Assembly (NCBI GenBank): GCA_034509735.1
Contig: JACGWO010000004.1
Location: 20,875,395 to 20,939,394, forward strand
From: Sesamum alatum
Taxonomy: Eukaryota; Streptophyta; Magnoliopsida; Lamiales; Pedaliaceae
Direction of reading: 5' to 3'
Length of the DNA stretch: 64,000 nucleotides
Positions 11,591 to 24,256 of this stretch are shown one piece after another; within the stretch, counting starts at the first letter, position 1, and each line of letters starts with the position of its first letter. The notes beneath the pieces are model-generated. The model saw nothing but the letters and a program-made list of their open reading frames with translations. It ran no database searches and was not told the origin of the DNA. A program made the translations under genes and the position numbers.

Positions 11591-13011
11591 TGTTAGAATA
11601 GGTGACCAGAAAGCTAATTCGATTACCGATTTTTGGAACTATTCGTCAATCTTTATTAATGTAATGTTATCTTGATGAATAGAGTAAGTATTAATCACTG
11701 ATATTTTTGTGTATAGTGTTTACTACTAGGGTTGAAAGGTGTTTCAACGTCACAAGAAATGCCCACAGACCAAATAGTTAAACCCGTGGAGTTAAGTTGC
11801 GCATAGGCTGGTGGCTATGAAACCAACTTCTGGGGTTGGTCTAAAACGTTCCAAGTTGGGGATCTTGAGACTGAGCATCAAAAGTCTTACAGAGACTTGC
11901 ACTAAGTATTGCATTCACTACATGAGTACCGAGTTTCGTCGGTGACACACGTAAGTCATCTATGCAATTTTAGTGGGTTAGTTGGCAAGGTAATCGGCTA
12001 GTTGAACTAACTCGTGGGAATCGTCATATGGAAGCCTTAGAGACTTGGTCGGTATGACTGGAATTCCTGGTTCTGATAGTAAGAGATTACTCCTCTGACT
12101 TAAGGAATCATAGCAGTCGCGTGCATACGAAGATTGTATCTTGGATCTGGCTAGAGGTGACGGTATCGTGAGATATGATCATTATAAGTCTTGTCTAGTG
12201 CAGTCAGAGGATATATTGAGGATGGTGGATTCCAACAAAGGATATGTCCCCTGTCAATATATGATAGTGATGTCTCCTATGCACTTTAAGATGGTTTAGA
12301 CTCTGAAAGTCTATGGTCATAGGGATTGATTGAGTAGGAAGGGATTTTCTATGTCGATCAATAGAGTCAACATTGACCAACAGAATAAACGCATCTCGAG
12401 TATGAATCATAGTTGCGTAATCAAGGGTAGGAACCGACACCCAATCTCATGCCCTAGATTAAGGACAGGAGACGGTCGATACTAGGACCATACTCATACG
12501 AAACTCGGAGCCTGAATGTTCATGCCATTATTCACCTGTCTCTAGTGCCATGGACAGTTGTTTGACGACCACCCATGGTAATGGGCTATTTCTGGTTATT
12601 GGTTAAATAATTAGTTAAATTAGATTTAATTAATTGTGTTGGAACAAGTCCAAGTCTAGCTGAGGGTGAACTTAAAGATTTAAATACAAATTATTGGAAA
12701 ATTATGAAATTAATTTGGAATAATTTTGAAAGAGGTGAATTAATTTAATTGGATTAAATTAATTATTGGAGAAAATAAACAATTAAATCATTTGTGTGGA
12801 ATTATCCATTGGATGGATGATCTAAAATTTAGTTAATTAGATTAATTAAATTTTGGATTTGGCATTTTAAATTAATTGAATTAATTTAAAAGAGGTTTGG
12901 AAAAATTAATTAGTGGATTTGATTCATTAATTAATTAGTTAGTGAGCTTGCCTAATTAGTGGATTTGATTCATTAATTAGAGTTGAGTTAGGAGTAATTG
13001 GTTGGACTAAT
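11591..13011 (+). repeat. 3' LTR of copia copy 1, left part
   Basis: Starts TGTTAGAATAGGTGACC directly after the purine-rich tract AGTGGGAGA. It is interrupted at 13011 by the solo LTR and resumes at 15207. Confidence 0.75.
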
Positions 13012-15201
13012 GTTTAGAATAGATGACTAGAACAATTAGATTGACCTTTATATCTATTTGAAAACTCGACGAATAGTAATATTATGTAATGAATAAAATG
13101 AGTGTTCGTTATCAATGGTATTGTCTTTGTTGTGTTCATTCTTGTATGTTAATGTTCGTTTACATATATCACAACAAAGCCTACAAACCACGTTAAGACG
13201 CATTGGATGGTGGTTATGAAACCAACTGTAAAGGGCTAGGTCTAAAATATTCCAAGTCGAGGACCTCGAGATAGGGCATCGATCGTCCTATTAAGACTTG
13301 CACTTCGTATCGTATTCATTGGATGAGTGTTGTGTTTCATTGGCGACAAACGTGGGACGTCTATACGATCTTAATGGGTTGGTCGACTGGGGCCGAGCCG
13401 ACTGAGTTGACTTGCAGGGATCGTGATATGGAAGCCTTGAAGGCTTGGTTGGTATGACTGGAGTTCCCCGATTCTGATAGTACGTGAGTAGTCCTCAGAC
13501 TTGAGGAACTATGGCAGTCATGTGCACACAATGGTTGTATCTTAGATCTGGCAAGAGATGATTGTGTCACATACATGTTCATTATAAGCCTTGTCTAGTG
13601 CAGTCAGAATGTATAGCGAGGACGGTGGGTTTCAAGAAGAGGATCCTTCCCCTGTCAGTATGTGACAGAGGTATCTCCTAAGTACTTGGAGATACGTTCG
13701 TGTTGCTTAAAGCTGTGGCCACAGTGGTTGATCGAGCAGGGAAAGGTTTCATGTGTTGATGCAATGAAGCATATGTAGTCTCGAGTATTAAACATAGTTG
13801 CCTAGTCCAGATGGGAACCCACGTTCGATTCCCTATCCTAGGCTAAGACCGGGAGACGGTAGACAGAAAGACCATACATGTACGAAATCGAGAGCCTAAA
13901 TGTTCATGCCAACATTTACCTAGTCTCTAGTGCCATGGACCGTTGTTAGACGATCACCCATGATGACGGGCTTCTGTTGGACACAAGTCCAAGTCTAGCT
14001 GAGGATGAACCTAAAGAGTCACACACAAATCATCGAGGAGGTGAAGGAATTTACTTGGAGTTAATTATGGAAGATGATAAATAATTAGATTATTTATGGC
14101 ATGATCCATTGGATGGACGGGTCGATATTGTATCGGACCCACGATTAATTGATAGATGAGATTTATCAATTAAAGAGAGATTATGGGCTTGGATTTTTTG
14201 ACTGGATTAAAAGAATCATTGGGCATTATTTAATTAGACCTTGAATCAAATTAGATTTAATTCTTGGTCTTATTATAATGAAATTACAATAAAGATCGGT
14301 CCGTTAAATTAGGGGTCCAAAGGACAAGTTAATTCAATTTTGGAGAAGGGAGGATTTGGCTCCTCCCGTAAATGGATGGGGCCGATTTTAACTCCTTGTT
14401 GGAGCATAAAATCGGCCTTAGGGCCTTGTTGGAAGAAGATGACTTGTTCCTTTTGGGAAGGAACAAGTCAACTCCAATCAAGCCTCCTTTACTTGGTATG
14501 ATTTGATCATACTTTGTAAAGTGGTAGGCTTGATTGAAGATTAATGGGAGAATGATTTGGATGTATAGATATCCAATGAATGAACCTAAACACATTCCAA
14601 TAATCATATTAATAGTGTATATATATGTATATATATATTCACCAACAAGAAACTATTCTCATCTTTTTCAAGGAAAAAGAAAGATTTGTTCTCTCCTTCT
14701 CCAAGAAAAATCGGCCGCCCCCTACTCTCTCCCTTTCTCATCTTTTTTGCTTCATTAATCTAGGGTCAATTGAAGAGTAAAGCAAGATCAAGGAGCACAC
14801 ACTAATCGATAGTACAATCCTCTTTTGATCTCATCTTCCTAGGCCCTTTTTCTCTAGCAAGAAAAATGAAACCTCGCCCCATGTAGTGTGGACTTGGTTA
14901 GAGGACCTCATACATTTAGGTCTAAGTGAACGTGTGCCACCGTTGAAAGGGAACAACGCTAGTAGCGGTCTACAGGAGAAAACTCCGAAGGTAACCATCA
15001 TTTTGTTATCCGAAGTTTTTCATGGTAGTTCTATGTGCCCTATATGATACGTGCTTACATTGTTGTCGTATTCTAAATCAAACACCCGGTTGAACACTCA
15101 AGGATACACCCCGTGGGGATACATTTGTTGCTACTTAATTTTTAAATATCGCAGTTTTTATCTATTCCGCTCGGGATCCCGGGCGGATCCACTCCCTTTC
15201 A
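13012..15201 (+). mobile_element. Solo copia LTR nested in the 3' LTR of copy 1
   Basis: About 2190 bp, beginning with a GTTTAGAATAG-type start and ending CCCTTTCA. CTAAT occurs directly on both sides (13007-13011 and 15202-15206), a 5-bp target duplication. The uninterrupted counterpart exists in the 5' LTR of the host element at about 7360-7375. It is close in length and sequence to the solo LTR at 39214-41408. No internal region or second LTR remains, as after LTR-LTR recombination. Confidence 0.85.
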
Positions 15202-15206
15202 CTAAT

Positions 15207-16031
15207 TATGTTTTACTTGGGCTTAATAAATTAAGTGAATTATATTGAATAATAAGTCCAAAAGATTAAGTAATTTGGGTTCAATTTAATTTGTTGGACA
15301 AATTAAACGAGCTCGTTCCAAATGCACAAGCCCTAGCCCACCTTTGACCTTTTCTAGGTCAATGAGGAATTTTCCTTGTAAAAAAGGAGGTGGAAATCAG
15401 CCACTTATGAAGGAAGAGTGGAGAGGATTTCGGTAAGTGGTTGGATGATATATGAAAGTTACCTTAGGGGTTTACAAGACTAGGTCTTCCTTCCTATCTC
15501 CAGCACACTTTCCCACTCTCCCATAACTCTAGCATAGACGATTTTCCTCTCTTCTCTCCCAAGGAATCTTGGCCTCTCTCTCTCTAGCTTGCTCAAGCTG
15601 ACTTTTTCCTTCTCCAACACATAATGTTCTTCTTGGTTTCAAACTATGTCAAGAACAAGAAAGATTAAAACACACTAATCAATAGTGTGGTTTTAATCCC
15701 TCTTCCAGGGATTCGATTCTTGCTAGGACGAGAACGAATATCACGATTGCGTTGTGGTGTGGAAGAATTTAGAGCGCTTCTACATTGAATTCTTTTGTGG
15801 AAGAACGTTGTAGAGGAGATCAACAAGTGTAGCCGATCAAAGAAGAAACCGAAAAGGTATTCCTATTTAAATATTGCTCTCGAATTTTTCCGTTTTATTC
15901 CATAGCCATAGAATGTAGATCTTATGTTTTGGTTTAATTTCTGTGTTTATACACCTCTAGCCTGGGAACAATCAAGGGTACACCCCTTGATTTGCGTTAA
16001 AAAGCTTTATTTTTCATTTTCACTACGGAAG
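15207..16031 (+). repeat. 3' LTR of copia copy 1, right part
   Basis: Continues the LTR after the solo LTR and parallels 7368-8230 of the 5' LTR. Its last ~30 bases are lost where LTR sequence of copy 2 begins, at about 16030. Confidence 0.65.
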
Positions 16032-18845
16032 TAGTAGAATTAATTTGGAATTAATTCTAGAAGAAATAAATTAATTGAATGATTTAAATTAATTCTAGAA
16101 AATAAATGATTAGATCATTTAATGGGAAGATCCATTTGATGGATGACCCAATATTTAATTAATTAAATTTGGGTCTTGCACAATTGAATCAATTTGATTG
16201 ATTTAATTAGTGTTTTGGTTGAATTAGTTAATTAGATTATTTAATTGATAGAGATGTTCTTAATTTATTTAATTAGATTTAAATAAATAAGTTGGTCTCC
16301 TTTGTGGACTTTTAATTGATGAGATATATTGACAAGCCCGATCCATGAGTTAGGGAACCCAAACCAAGGAGGAGGTGGAAGCTCCTCCTTGGGGAATAAA
16401 TGTGGCCGAGAATAGGACTGAAGGGGGCTGCATTCTCGGCCACCACCATCACCATCATGACTACGTTCATGATGTTTGACTTGGGTGTTATGGCGAGTCA
16501 AACACATCAATGTTTGATTGACTTAATTGATTGATGATTGACTTGTGTACTATGGTAAGCACACAATTAGCCAATGTGTGTATTTCACCTTTTGGAAAGG
16601 TGAATATACATCTGGCAATCATTCAAAACTATTTTTATTCCTACTCTCTCAATACACAACTCGGGCCTCTCTTTCCTTACAGTCTCCCTATCTTCTTATG
16701 TTCTCTTGAACAAGGTTAAAGCTTGAACTAACAATTCGGATTTACTAATTGATAGTGCAAATCCGAATTCGTTTCTTCAATTGAGATAGCAAGAGATATC
16801 TAGTAATAGTCTTATGCATACCGCTTCTATTTGTGTGGTGTGACCAAAGAGAGAGGATCTACGTTGATACTTGTGTAAACACAAATCTGTAACAACGCTA
16901 GTAGTCGACTCAGAAACTGAAAACGTTAAAGATAAATTTGTATTATGGTTATGTATTTATTTTTTGATTTCCTTGCCAAAGTCACTTATGAAATCAAAGG
17001 TACACCCCCTTGATCCGATATTAGATTTGATTTAAATTTCGTCTTTTGTTGGTTTCTCTCTTATTCCTGAGAATATACCATTCCTTTGTGGTATCAAAGA
17101 CCGGTTTAGCACTAGTGGCTTATTAGGGTTTGACTGTCATAGAATGTTATGTGTTTATATGCTTTTAATTTGATTAGCAAGCATGATTACATATTTTATG
17201 TTTAAGCATGACTGTATGTAGATACATTAATCGATACATTTAATTTTGGATATCTAGCATGTCTGTGTTCAATTATTATTGCATAAAATTTTCTATTTTT
17301 CTTGTTGTTACAGTTGTGCCCTGCCGATCACGAGTCGGGGAGCGTGCGGCTAGACACGCGCAAGTAGGCTATCTGTGCACGATGACCAGCCAACGCACTT
17401 GCGCATTGGGCGCTCGTCCGCGACTGCAGGAGACAATGGCATTAGTTGCACAACCAGTAGGAGGTTGTGCACGCGCGCCCGACAGGCCGACAAACCGGGA
17501 CCATTTTTTCGATGTGTTTGCTGAAAATTAGATTTTCATTTTTGCATTTGTTTGAACATATTCTTAGTCATGAATTAATTTTACTTTGGTTAAATTAGAT
17601 TTTTTTCAATTAAAATTATCATAGATTAAATTTCAGAAATGGTTTCCCAAAAATTTTATCGCTGGCGTCCGTTACTGAGATGCATTCTTGATGCATGTTT
17701 TCTGCATATGAATCATGGCTTATATTGATAGTATATAAGATGTATGGTATGATATTTCATATTATGTATTTATGATAGATTATTTGATAAACTATTATGG
17801 TTGATCACAAGCCCTAGAACTTGTGGATGGTTTATTTTCTGTTAGGTGGGGTCTGAGTGCCTCTTTTGTTTTTATCTCCCTTTCATTTCCAGCCTTGGAA
17901 TAATAAAGCTTGTTTTCTCCCTCTATTTGCACTCTCCCCCAACCTTTGGTGTATTTTTTTTTTTTTTTTTTTACAAATAGTAGTGAGTGTAGAATAGTGG
18001 TGAGGATTTTATTTAGAATAAAATATAAAGGGAGCCCGGCATGGTGATGGAGATCCAAGGAGGAGGCCCGTAGGATGGAGCCCACGATGGGAGCCTGGAA
18101 GAACATAGTGAGGATGCAAAAGTTCCATTAGCATGATATGGGTTAGAAATTATGTGATAGAGTAGGTTACCTTTAGAATGACCATAGTTCCACTGCGGGC
18201 TCAGTGGTTTCGCATAGGATTTTGGGCTTGTCATCATCCAACAGGGGCGTGCTAGGCTTTTATTCATTTGGTGATGAATAGTTCATTTTTATATTAGATA
18301 TTAACATCATGCATGCAAAATATTAACAATTATGAGGTCTTGGTTGTAATAATCAACTCTCAATTGGATGGTACAAGTAAAATATGAGGCCTAATAAATG
18401 GACATAAATCAAATAGTTTGATTAGTCCAAGCCTTCCACCCACAATAATGTGCTGTGGATGCTACTTGCACCATGTCGTGGTCTCACGAGTTGTGGCACG
18501 ATTGAAATGTAAAAAAGTTACACCATTATTGTAAACATAGGAATATTCGCTTGAAGTCATCAGAATCACGTGGAAAGGCAAGACAAAATATCTTAGGGAT
18601 CTCATTGGATGAGAATGGTAACTGTTATACCTCTCACAAAATAATTTCCGTGTCAATCATAAAATGGGGCATGGAGAGTTGCATCTGTGGACCTCAAGCC
18701 CACTAGAAAATAATTTTTCGAAATCTCACTTGAAGTGGTGGGCTTTCGAATAAATAGTTGGAGCAATTTATGACTAAAGGCCACGTCATAACTTGAATTC
18801 AATATTAAGAAAGTTTGTTAATTTATGTTTTTACGTTTGATGTAA

Positions 18846-19680
18846 ATGTCTAAGAACCCGTTATCCATGATCCTTGAGAATAACAAACATAACGGAACGA
18901 ACTACACCAACTGGTTGAGAAATCTCAAGATTGTCCTAGATTCGAGAACCAAATGTATGTTTTGGAGCAATAGCCTCCTAAAGCCTAGCCGGAGGGGTCC
19001 ATGCCACAAGAATATTTGATGTTGATAAATGGCACGAGGACAACCGAAAGGTCTGCAGCATCATACTAGTTTCGATGACCAATGAGATTCAAAAGTAGTA
19101 TGATATGCTGAATAAATGCCAAAAAGATGATGACCATATGCAAGATGTATACGGGACTAAGGTATTCTTCAGCACTAAGATGGCTGAAAAGGACCTTGAT
19201 CCAGGAGCATGGATTCTGCATGCTATCCCTTGTGGAGAAACTTGAGGATCTCCAGGCCGAGATCGAGAATGAAACGCATATGACGTGATCCTTCAGTCTC
19301 TTCATACCTTTTACGACTCATTTGTCGTAAACTTTAACATAAATGGCTTACGAAGCCCATCAACGAGTTGATCAACATACTGGTCCAGTTCGAGGCAACG
19401 AGTAATAAGTCGGGGGTCGGCGGTCGTGTTAGGAAAGACTTTGACCTGAAAGGTAAGGGCGCCAGACGCTGGAGGAAGAAGAAAAGTAAGGACAAGGACC
19501 TAGTTGCGAGTACTCTTGTTACCAAGGTGGTTGTTGGTAAAGGAAAGAGGAAGGTGACTCAGAAAGAAGCCGGAAGGGACAAGGATGTCTGCCATAACTG
19601 CCATGAAAAGGGTAGTGGGGGGGGGGGGGATTGTCTCAAGCTACTTTCCGATCAAGGTACATTTGTGATTGAGTAACTCT
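18846..19680 (+). pseudogene. Copia gag, broken
   Basis: ATG at 18846 with an N-terminus like copy 1 (MSKNPLSMILENN). A basic region at 19430-19570 (WRKKKSKDKD) leads to the nucleocapsid zinc knuckle CHNCHEKG (19592-19615). A run of 13 G bases at 19617-19629 then disturbs the knuckle before its His and last Cys. Several stops and frame changes lie upstream. Confidence 0.65.
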
Positions 19681-19989
19681 GCTTCTTTGGTATTGAAAAC
19701 CGTCTATGGGGCTCACATCTGTAATGACTTCAAGGTGATGTAAATAAGCAAAAGGCTAAGTGAAGGCGGCGAAATGGTCCTAAAGTTGGGTGATGGCAAG
19801 GATGTTCGCTATAGAAGCTATAAGACTAGTCAATTTAGTTGTTAATGATCATGTTAGGATAGACTTAGGGATGGCTATTATGTACCGTGCATGATAAAAA
19901 AAAATATTGTATCCGTTCGCTAGTTGGACGAGCTTGGCTCGAATTTTTTATCAATAAAAACTGCTTCTATTTTATGATGAATGGTTCCT

Positions 19990-20970
19990 TAGAGCTGCTT
20001 GGGTAAATTGCATAATGGTCTCTATATCGTTCCTCGGTATAATATGATTATGACTGCTCAAGATAAATACAAACTATACAATCAAGATAATGCACAGATA
20101 TGGCATGCTAGGCTAGGTCATATCTCTGAAAATAGGATAAGGAAGTTGGTGGACTCAAATAGTCTAAAAATAGACGATTTAGACAACTTACTAGCTTGCG
20201 AGTCCTGTTTGAAAGGAAAATGACCAAGAATCCCTTTTAGGACAAAGCACGCTTGCCAATAATCTAATGATTTGATCCATTCAGACATATATGGGCCAAA
20301 AAAATAAATAGGCCAGAGGTGGGTTCATCTACTTCATAACCTTTACCTTGATCACTCATGGTACGATTATGTTTACATGATAAGGTACAAGTCTTGAAGC
20401 CTTTGAAAGGTTTTAGGAGTTTAGCCTTGAAGTGGAGGTCGCAAAATTAAAACCCTTTGATCAGATCGAGGCAGTGAGTATTTAAGTGGAGATTTCTTGG
20501 GGTATCAAAAGATAATGGGATTCTCTCTCAGTAGACCCCTCTTGGAACGCCACAGCTGAACCGCATGTTTGGAAAGGAGGAATTGAACTCTGTTGGACAT
20601 TGTTTGATCCATGATAAGTTTCACTGAGTTACAAATGTCCTTTTGGGGTATGCTCTTTAAGACGATGATAGCGCCTTCTAAAAGCGTAGCCCGGACGCCA
20701 TATGAGATATGACATGACAAACTTTCATCCTACAAGTATTGTAGAGTATGAGGAAGTCCTGCATACGTCAAGAGGGTAATGGAAAATAAGCTGGACTCGA
20801 GGTCAAGCTTGTGCTGGTTTATCGGATATCCCAAGAAAATTGCGAGGTATTATTTCTATGTTTCCCTTGGAACAAAAGATACTCGTTTTGAGAAACACAC
20901 TGTTACTAGAAAAAGATTTTCGGTGATACTCGAGGTGAGGAGTTGCTCCTTGAGGAGTCAAGTGAAGTAA
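19990..20970 (+). pseudogene. Copia integrase region, broken
   Basis: The open stretch 19999-20220 shows the GAG-pre-integrase zinc finger: WHARLGHIS ... LLACESCLKGK. After a stop, the integrase core is recognisable only in pieces, such as the HSDIYGP-like tract at 20278-20295. The integrase C-terminal stretch (VMENKLDSRSSLCWFIGYP) is at 20776-20832. Non-functional. Confidence 0.65.
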
Positions 20971-21089
20971 CACCTCAGCTAGAAATGGCAACATCATCTG
21001 TCCCTTTCCACTGGTAACATTCCAGTTCTCCAAAGGTCAACCAGAGTGCCTCTACAACCTGAGAGGTACGACTTTCTATGTTTGACCGG

Positions 21090-22640
21090 TCAATTAGATG
21101 CAAATCCAAAGATACACGGAGAAGTGATGTAGAACATCAATTTGGAAAAAATTTTGAGGCCATGAGATCCAAAGGGGACTTTATGAGTTAAAACAAGGTT
21201 TGAACCTTGGTAGATCCACCCAAGGGTGTAAAGCCCATTAGGTGTAAATGGGTCTACAAATAGAAGCTTGAAGTCGATGGGGAGGTGACAACCTTCAAGG
21301 CTAGGCTTGTGATAAAAGGTTACACTCAATGACCCCTACACTCAATGACCAGGGTCAACTTTGAGGAAACTTGTTCGCTTGTGGCCATGGGGCCAAGTCC
21401 ATCCGGATATTACTAGCATGGTGCCATGGTATGACTATTAAAAATGGCAAAAATAGACGTGAAAACAACCTTTCTTAACGTATATATTGAGAAAGAGATC
21501 TGCATAGACCAGTCGAAGAGATTCACATTCTTTGGAGAATAACAGAGGTCTGTCGTCTCCAGAGGTCTATTTATGGACTAAAACAGGCTTCCCGAAGCTG
21601 GAATATTCATCTTGATGAAGTCATACAGAGTTATGATTTTGTCAAGAACAACTTTGACCCTTGTGTGCACAAGAAGGTCAATGAGAGTTTAATGGTGTTC
21701 CTAGTGCTTATGTCAATGACATCTTGCTCATTAGGAATGATATCAAGTTGTTGGGTGACACTAAAGCATGGTTATCCACACAATTCTCCATGAAGAATTT
21801 CAGAGAAGCTTCCTACATCTTAGGCATCAAGATCGTTAGGGACATATCTAAGAGGATGTTGGGAAAACCCAAACCTAGTATGTCGAGAAAATTTTGAAGA
21901 GACTCATGATGGAAAAACTCGAACGCGAATTTCTTCCCATGAGGCATGGAGTAATTTTCCAAGAATCAAGCTCCCAAGATTGATGAGGAAGTTGAAAGAT
22001 GTTAGACATCTATGCGTCTAGCGTAGCTAGTATACAATACGTTGTCCAGTGCACCTCGGCCTAACGTCGCGTACGCTTTGAGCTTGACGAGCAGATCTCA
22101 GGAATATGCTTGCGAGGCACACTAGAATGTTGTAAAGACAATTTTTAAGTACTTGAGAAGTACTAAAGATTTGTTCTTGGTATATAGTGGTGGGAGTAAA
22201 TTCTAGAAGGCTGTTGTGGTATCTTACTTGAAACTTTTCTAATGGTGGTGTGGTAGTTTGGAAAAGTTTCAAGCAAGATACCACAACAGATTCCACTACA
22301 GAAGCTAAACACAAAGCAGCTTCAAAAGCTGTTAAAAAAGCGGTTTGGATGGAAAAACTACATCCAAGTGTTGGGTAGTGCTAGCATTGCCAAGCCAGTG
22401 GTTATCTTCTGCGATAACAATAGGGTGATAGAAAAGGCGAAGGAACCGAGATCTCATTATAGATGCAAGCATATTCTTAGATATTACCTTCTGTTGAGAC
22501 AAATGGTAGGAAGAGGTGACTTGCGAATGAACCGCGTCACATCGACAAAAAAACACAGCAAATCCACTGGCCAAGCTAGTTTCGCAGATTGCTCTTACTC
22601 AGCCGCTTGGGAAGATGGGTCTGAGGGAAATGGGTGATTG
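21090..22640 (+). pseudogene. Copia reverse transcriptase and RNase H, broken
   Basis: Frame-shifting fragments follow the copia RT order, ending with the RT tail (ILGIKIVRD-like, about 21820-21845) and the RNase H domain with its VSQIALTQPLGKMGL-like end near 22578-22625. The stretch 22230-22330 carries a wrong-frame LEKFQARYHN in place of the usual 'WKSKKQ...TTEAEY' block. Non-functional. Confidence 0.6.
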
Positions 22641-23920
22641 GCTTTGTTTCATGCAATTTCTTTCATTATGTAATATTGAATTATTGAATAAAAGTTATAT
22701 TCAATGGAATCGTTTTGTTATGTTAACTTCATATGTACTTTGCTTTACTGCTTTACATCACAACAAAGCCCATAGATCGATTATACAACCACGGTAGTTA
22801 GGTTGCGCGTTAGATGACAACTATGAAATCAACTACTGGTGGTTGGGTTTAAAATGTTCCAAGTCGAGAGCCTTGAGACTAAGCATTGAGTGTTCTATTA
22901 AAACTACACTAGGTGTTGCATTTATTGGACTAGTGTCATATTTTATCGGCGACAGACATGAGACGTTTATGCAACTTTAGTGGGTAGTTGATAATTGATG
23001 TTGTCAAGTCGACTGAAATGACTAGCAAGGAGTCATCATGTGGAAGCTTATGAGGTTTGGTCCATATGACTGGTACTCTTCGAATAGTACGGGTCTAGTC
23101 CTCAAACTTGAGGAACCACGGGAGCCACATATATGTGATAGTTGTATCTTGAATCTGGCAAGAGATAAACCATGTCTTTAATGTTTTCACTATAAGCCTT
23201 GTCCAGTGCAGTCAGAAACATATAAGTAAGGACGTTGGGTTCCAAAATAGGATATGTCGTCTGTCAGTATGTGACAGTAAGATCTCCTATGTGCTCTAAA
23301 ACAAGTTTAAGCTCCCTAAGACTGTAGGTACCACAAACGATTGAATAGGAAATGGTCTCCTATGTTAATTGATGGAGTAAACACGTTTAGAGTTCTGAGC
23401 ATACCTGTCAAGTCCAGGATGAGAACCGACGCCTAGTTTCATGCCCTAAACTTAGATTGTGAAACAACTGACAGAAGGACCATACCTATATAGTATTTGG
23501 AAGCCTAAATGTTCACGTCAAATTCACCTAGTCTCTATTGCCATAGACCATTGCTAGACGGTCACTCATGGTGATGGGTGTTTTCGGATTAATGGTTAAT
23601 CAAAAGCAATTAATTAAATTAGATTTAATTAATCAATTGTGTTAGACACAAATTCAAGTTTAGTTGATGATGAATCTAATAAGTCACAGACAAATCATTG
23701 CAGAAGTAGTATTTGAAATTAATTTTAGAAGAAACAAATTAATTTAAATGGTTTAAATTAATTCTAGAGAATAAATGATTGCATCATTTAATAAGAAGAT
23801 CCATTTGACGGATGACTAATATTTAATTAATTGAATTAATTACATTTGGTTCTTGCATAATTAAATTAATTTGATTGATTTACTTGGGCTTGGTTCAATT
23901 AATTTGAATTTGGGGTGTGA
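22640..23920 (+). repeat. 3' LTR of copia copy 2, truncated
   Basis: Parallels other LTRs of the family (for example 39360-40160), then the part matching 16032-16220 (23702-23890). It stops at about 23920, where unrelated sequence begins. Confidence 0.6.
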
Positions 23921-24256
23921 AACTATAATTTTTGCCCTGCCCTAAGTCCACCAAAAGTGCGTGCCATATTCCCATTTTATTCCCTAAAAGAGAAGAAAAG
24001 AAAAAATGGCTATAAAAATTAAAGGTTGGACGATCGAGTGTAAAAAAGAAAAATGATTAGAGAGCTAAGGTGCGAAACCCCCTCATAAGTTGGGTATCTG
24101 CTATTAAACCCCCCCCCCAAAAAAAAAAGCAAAACAAAAACAAATGAAATGAAATCTCATCTACTAAAAATAACTTAAGAGTTTCTTCCTAATAAAGTCC
24201 ACGAAATTTGCATATAAACGACTTGTTTTAATTATACTTACTACTCTGTATATAAG
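23921..24256. other. Intergenic DNA with homopolymer tracts
   Basis: No gene seen. Purine-rich, with a C10 run followed by an A run at 24111-24128. Confidence 0.5.

Larger units (their letters stand above)
6755..16031 (+). mobile_element. Ty1/copia LTR retrotransposon, copy 1 (internally deleted)
   Basis: Layout: truncated 5' LTR (about 6755-8264), primer-binding site (8276-8287), long leader (8288-10667), gag remnant (10668-11120), a short RNase H remnant, a purine-rich tract just before 11591, then a 3' LTR starting TGTTAGAATAGG at 11591 and running to about 16031, itself split by a solo LTR (13012-15201). Integrase and most reverse transcriptase are absent, so this copy could not move by itself. 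The two LTRs are clearly alike but diverged, for example in the matching stretches at 6780-6960 and 12395-12580. Confidence 0.8.
16032..23920 (+). mobile_element. Ty1/copia LTR retrotransposon, copy 2 (degenerate, nearly full length)
   Basis: Truncated 5' LTR (16032-17080), primer-binding site (17089-17100, TGGTATCAAAGA, two mismatches to the usual motif), leader, broken gag (18846-19680), broken pol (19990-22640), and a truncated 3' LTR (about 22640-23920). Matching LTR stretches are 16032-16220 and 23702-23890. Many stops and frameshifts interrupt every domain. It belongs to the same broad family as copy 1, with related leader and gag. Confidence 0.75.
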
